Below, piece by piece: positions 6,457-8,467 of a stretch of DNA of 8,467 bases. The position numbers and the translations under genes were made by a program. Each line of letters starts with the position of its first letter. Within the stretch, counting starts at the first letter, position 1. The DNA is from Neisseriaceae bacterium (GTDB lineage Bacteria; Pseudomonadota; Gammaproteobacteria; Burkholderiales; Neisseriaceae), in contig JAFSQZ010000204.1 of the NCBI GenBank assembly GCA_017446355.1, positions 1-8,467 of the forward strand. Direction: 5' to 3'. The notes under the pieces are model-generated. The model was not told the DNA's origin and ran no database searches. It saw only the letters and a list, made by a program, of their open reading frames with translations.

Positions 6457-6480
6457 TTTTTTTTTTAAATTTACATTATT
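6446..6480. repeat. AT-rich 10-bp inverted repeat at the phosphatase stop and mtrC -35
   Basis: AATAATGTAA (6446-6455) and its exact complement TTACATTATT (6471-6480) flank a 15-base spacer containing T10. One arm overlaps the candidate -35 of mtrC and the other covers the phosphatase stop codon. It could be a regulator binding site or a weak mRNA hairpin. As a terminator it is poor, because no U-tract follows on the minus strand. Confidence 0.55.
6457..6466. repeat. Ten-base T homopolymer upstream of mtrC
   Basis: T10 on the plus strand (A10 on the minus strand) directly adjoins the candidate mtrC -35 hexamer. It is the longest homopolymer in the window and a possible slippage site. Confidence 0.8.
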
Positions 6481-6940
6481 TATCGTATTCATCACCTAGT
6501 TTTTGCATCAATATTTGGCAAGCATCGGTGATGATTTGGCGTGTTTCGTCAAAGTTGCCTGTATACCAAGGGTCTGGGACGTGGTCGTAACCATAATCTT
6601 TTGGCAGCAAATCGGTGATGATAAATAATTTTTCAGGCTGCCTGAAAAAGCGTTTTTCCATATCTGCCAAGTTTTGTTTGTCCATCACAATCAGATAATC
6701 AAACGTTTCCCAAGCATTATCGGGAACTTGGCTACTGCGAAAATCGCTGCTGTCTATGCCTAAATGTTGCAACACTTTTTGTGTGCCAACGTGCATTTTT
6801 TCGCCGTTGTGCCAACCTGATGTGCCTGCGCTGCTGACTGATATAGATAAGCCGTTTTCTTTTGCCATTTGTCGCATAATGTATTCCGCCATAGGCGAGC
6901 GACAAATGTTTCCTAAACAAATAAATAAAATTCTTTTCAT
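6476..6940 (-). CDS. Low-molecular-weight protein tyrosine phosphatase
   Basis: Cytoplasmic LMW-PTP of 154 residues, a normal length. It hydrolyses phosphotyrosine, or possibly phosphoarginine, through a cysteinyl-phosphate intermediate. The N-terminal P-loop C8-LGNIC-R14-S15 fits CX5RS: Cys8 is the nucleophile and Arg14 binds phosphate. The general acid is Asp123 in D123-P-W-Y. A TSGWHNGE segment (about 40-47) is also typical of the family. No adjacent tyrosine kinase or capsule gene is present, so its substrate cannot be inferred. A full DUS 15-mer lies exactly in frame and encodes F99-R-Q-P-E103. The ATG at 6940 is fixed by the P-loop position; no strong ribosome binding site precedes it. 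It lies 24 bases after the membrane-protein gene, suggesting co-transcription. Its stop codon overlaps an AT-rich inverted repeat of the mtrC control region. In gonococci this position upstream of mtrC is occupied by mtrR. Confidence 0.93.
   Translation of the reverse strand: MKRILFICLGNICRSPMAEYIMRQMAKENGLSISVSSAGTSGWHNGEKMHVGTQKVLQHLGIDSSDFRSSQVPDNAWETFDYLIVMDKQNLADMEKRFFRQPEKLFIITDLLPKDYGYDHVPDPWYTGNFDETRQIITDACQILMQKLGDEYDK
6632..6646. repeat. DUS inside the phosphatase gene
   Basis: TTCAGGCTGCCTGAA coincides exactly with codons 99-103 of the phosphatase (F-R-Q-P-E). It is a complete match to the uptake word and part of the protein. Confidence 0.85.
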
Positions 6941-6964
6941 TTGAATGTCTTGATGTGTTGATGA

Positions 6965-7522
6965 TTACTCTTGAAACAAAAAGCCTGTTTCTGCGGTGAT
7001 TTGTTGTTGTAGTATGTTGCGTTTATTTACGTATTGTTGACGATTGTTTTCAGGCAGCCTGAAAGCTGGGATTATACCTTGTGTGCCGTATGGCATTTTT
7101 TTACTTAATGAATGACGTGTGATGGTGGCGATTTTTTTGCTGCGATTGATTTTTACTGTGGTGGCATTGAGTATGTTTTTTCGTGCCAGTTTAACCATAA
7201 AGGGCAGAAAAAAAACGTACTCACAAACAACAATGAGTATACAAAATGTCATATAAACTATTGATAATGTTTGACCCAAATCAAAAGTAAGAAGACCTAA
7301 TGCACCGCCTAATGGGATACTGAACATACTTGAATAGATACTAAATTTGAGCATTTTTTCTCGTTTTGCTAATTCTTGTGGTTCTGCTGGTTCAACCACT
7401 TGCCATTCAATTTGCTGTTTTCCATTTTGCCATTCATTTGCCACAGTATCCAAAGTTTCTGCGGCTACTTCGTTATGAAAATCATTGATGGGTAGTTTAT
7501 CAATCTTGGTAAAGTCTTTCAT
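6965..7522 (-). CDS. Uncharacterised two-helix membrane protein
   Basis: I do not recognise this protein. From the ATG at 7522 it has 185 residues; an ATG at 7555 in the same frame would add 11. I prefer 7522 because an AGAG lies seven bases upstream (7530-7533). The 7555 ATG sits inside a DUS-pair hairpin and its U-tract, with no ribosome binding site. In 196-residue numbering there is a hydrophilic N-terminus with EWQVVEPAEPQELAKREKM before the membrane. Two hydrophobic segments follow (about 71-91 and 96-120), then a basic, soluble C-terminal half containing VKINRSKKIATITRH. The soluble half would probably be cytoplasmic, since positive charges (VKLARKN) follow helix 2. A complete DUS 15-mer is in frame at F165-R-L-P-E169. 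The second helix is encoded over a run of eight T residues. Upstream neighbour is the Pcm-like gene, downstream neighbour the phosphatase. No function is proposed. Confidence 0.72.
   Translation of the reverse strand: MKDFTKIDKLPINDFHNEVAAETLDTVANEWQNGKQQIEWQVVEPAEPQELAKREKMLKFSIYSSMFSIPLGGALGLLTFDLGQTLSIVYMTFCILIVVCEYVFFLPFMVKLARKNILNATTVKINRSKKIATITRHSLSKKMPYGTQGIIPAFRLPENNRQQYVNKRNILQQQITAETGFLFQE
7049..7063. repeat. DUS inside the membrane-protein gene
   Basis: TTCAGGCAGCCTGAA coincides with five whole codons (F-R-L-P-E) in the soluble C-terminal half of the membrane protein, in the same frame as the DUS in the phosphatase gene. Confidence 0.85.
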
Positions 7523-7552
7523 TGCATTACTCTGTGTTAGTGCCATTAAAAA

Positions 7553-7591
7553 CATTCAGGCTGCCTGAATATTGATGTTCAGGCAGCCTGA
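7553..7591 (-). terminator. DUS-pair terminator after the Pcm-like gene
   Basis: Two inverted DUS copies form a perfect 14-bp stem: TCAGGCTGCCTGAA (7556-7569) with TTCAGGCAGCCTGA (7578-7591), loop of eight bases. On the minus strand the stem is followed within a few bases by a run of five U residues (about 7552-7548). It lies 22 bases after the Pcm-like stop codon. This is the usual neisserial arrangement in which an inverted uptake-sequence pair serves as intrinsic terminator. It overlaps the upstream candidate start (7555) of the next gene. Confidence 0.75.
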
Positions 7592-7612
7592 TTTATTTGC
7601 GCAACCTATCCA

Positions 7613-8263
7613 TTAAAAAGTAAACGTTTTTTTGTTTTGTGCTTGGTTTTGCAAGGCGCATACTAATGCGTCAAACAAGACTTTTTCTGTATAAGTATTG
7701 TCTTGGCGTGTGATGAGTACACAGTGTTGCACAGGTGCTGCACCCACAATCGCCACCATACGTCCACCTTTGGGATTGAGTAAGTTTTTTAAGTTTTCAG
7801 GAATACTTTCTAAACTTCCGCCCACATAAATGGCATCAAATTGTCCTTCTGCGAGTTGCAAACCATCGCCATGAACGCATTCAATGTTGTCATTATTTAA
7901 ATTCGCTAAATTTTCTTTGGCGGCTAATAATTGCGTTTCATCAATATCGTAAGAAGTTACTTTATTAGCTAATATTGCCAACAATGCTGTTGCATAGCCA
8001 GAACCTGTGCCAATTTCCAAAACATTGTCATTTTTGTTCAATTGCAAACCTTGCGCCATACGTGCCACAACTTTTGGCTCCAACATCGTATAGCCATTGG
8101 CTAATTTTAATGCCATATCGGCATAAGCATAGTCTTTTTGTTCTGGCAAAACAAAATGTTCACGCGGAATTTCAGCAAGCGCGTCCAATACATCAAAATC
8201 TAATACGTCCCAAGGACGAATTTGTTGCTCAACCATATTGAAGCGGGCGGTATCAAAGTCCAT
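7613..8263 (-). CDS. Pcm-like SAM-dependent methyltransferase (protein-L-isoaspartate O-methyltransferase family)
   Basis: Cytoplasmic Rossmann-fold methyltransferase of 216 residues, the usual size for the Pcm family. True Pcm methylates L-isoaspartyl residues in damaged proteins so that they can revert to aspartate. The N-terminus ARFNMVEQQIRPWDVLD is family-like. SAM motif I is VLEIGTGSGYA (81-91), an acidic ribose-binding position follows in SYDID (104-108), and FDAIYVGGSLESIP (142-155) is motif II. Where canonical Pcm has a TIS-x-P signature that helps bind the isoaspartyl group, this protein has TMLEP (59-63), lacking the serine. The isoaspartyl activity is therefore doubtful, and the substrate may differ. 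This pattern is, as I recall it, typical of a Pcm-like subgroup in beta- and gamma-proteobacteria. The ATG at 8263 has GGAG eight bases upstream. An extended -10 promoter precedes the gene and a DUS-pair terminator follows it. Confidence 0.88.
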   Translation of the reverse strand: MDFDTARFNMVEQQIRPWDVLDFDVLDALAEIPREHFVLPEQKDYAYADMALKLANGYTMLEPKVVARMAQGLQLNKNDNVLEIGTGSGYATALLAILANKVTSYDIDETQLLAAKENLANLNNDNIECVHGDGLQLAEGQFDAIYVGGSLESIPENLKNLLNPKGGRMVAIVGAAPVQHCVLITRQDNTYTEKVLFDALVCALQNQAQNKKTFTF

Positions 8264-8302
8264 TGATTACTCCTCGAGCGTTTTCGGATACAAAATAGGT
8301 GA

Positions 8303-8311
8303 ATTATAGCA
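8303..8311 (-). promoter_or_regulatory. Extended -10 promoter of the Pcm-like gene
   Basis: On the minus strand the sequence reads TGC-TATAAT, a perfect sigma-70 -10 hexamer with the TGn extension. No good -35 hexamer is found at 16-18 bases upstream, which is usual for extended -10 promoters. Transcription would start near 8296, giving a leader of about 33 bases before the ATG at 8263. Confidence 0.7.
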
Positions 8312-8359
8312 GTTTTCCTAACAAGCGCGATAATCTCATTAAAATTTACTGCAATTGTT

Positions 8360-8374
8360 TTCAGGCTGCCTGAA
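8360..8374. repeat. DUS upstream of the Pcm-like promoter
   Basis: TTCAGGCTGCCTGAA, complete and single, about 50 bases upstream of the extended -10 element. No inverted partner or U-tract is next to it, so a terminator role is not supported. Confidence 0.85.
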
Positions 8375-8427
8375 TAATGTACAAGCATTTTTCACCCACA
8401 TCGCCAATCTAAAACCTTTGCAAAACT

Positions 8428-8465
8428 TGTCATTCTGAACTTTTCGCAGAAAAGTGAAGAATCTT
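8428..8465. repeat. Hairpin repeat of a related but distinct family
   Basis: Outer arms GTCATTCTGA and GAAGAATCTT pair through ATTCT (8432-8436) and AGAAT (8458-8462). The inner stem is ACTTTTC (8439-8445) and GAAAAGT (8449-8455) around GCA. The size and two-tier design match the left-flank repeats, but the outer arms differ (ATTCT in place of ATTGC). The window ends two bases beyond it. Confidence 0.7.
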
Positions 8466-8467
8466 AT

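Larger units (their letters stand above)
8264..8467. other. Right flank upstream of the Pcm-like gene
   Basis: This region holds the Pcm-like ribosome binding site and promoter, one DUS and the hairpin repeat at the edge. I see no coding region in 8375-8467. Confidence 0.65.

Noticed and set aside
6446..6480. AT inverted repeat as the phosphatase terminator
   Set aside because: The stem has only one G-C pair, and the minus-strand sequence after it is A-rich, without a U-tract. The hairpin at 6365-6395 is a better terminator.
8360..8374. Single DUS as a terminator of an upstream gene
   Set aside because: There is no second copy, no U-tract and no gene ending nearby. It is better read as an uptake sequence only.

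Overview
The window reads as chromosomal DNA from a member of the Neisseriaceae. Two things point there. Every large gene product matches the neisserial MtrC-MtrD-MtrE efflux system or common proteobacterial housekeeping families. The sequence is also peppered with a 12-base DNA-uptake-sequence (DUS) type word, AGGCTGCCTGAA or AGGCAGCCTGAA. These words resemble the DUS dialects described for Simonsiella and Kingella rather than the GCCGTCTGAA core of N. gonorrhoeae and N. meningitidis. Genus is inferred (Simonsiella, Kingella or a relative); base composition is AT-rich.

Layout, left to right; all genes are on the minus strand, so transcription runs right to left. Positions 1-324 hold no gene. 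They contain three copies of a short hairpin repeat with covarying stems, a DUS, and a perfect DUS inverted repeat just after the efflux operon. Positions 325-6322 carry the operon in transcription order mtrC (membrane-fusion lipoprotein), mtrD (RND pump) and mtrE (outer-membrane channel lipoprotein). MtrC is 12 bases from MtrD. MtrD and MtrE are separated by 67 bases that form a strong DUS-derived hairpin. Together the three proteins should form a tripartite, proton-driven pump exporting hydrophobic drugs, detergents and host antimicrobial compounds across both membranes.

Positions 6323-6475 are the mtrC control region: a candidate promoter abutting a ten-base T/A homopolymer, an AT-rich 10-bp inverted repeat, and a hairpin plus U-tract in the leader. 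No mtrR-like TetR repressor gene is present, although in pathogenic Neisseria mtrR lies divergently at this spot. Instead a low-molecular-weight protein tyrosine phosphatase gene (6476-6940) lies upstream on the same strand. It is preceded by an unrecognised two-helix membrane protein gene (6965-7522, or to 7555) and a Pcm-like methyltransferase gene (7613-8263) with its own extended -10 promoter. A DUS-pair terminator lies between the methyltransferase and the membrane-protein gene. The right flank (8264-8467) holds a DUS and a second, related hairpin repeat.

I see no wholly undescribed multi-gene system. The most interesting signals are regulatory and structural: a self-complementary uptake sequence that doubles as hairpins and terminators and as an in-frame coding motif (FR[Q/L]PE), the unusual mtrC control region, and covarying hairpin repeats on both flanks.
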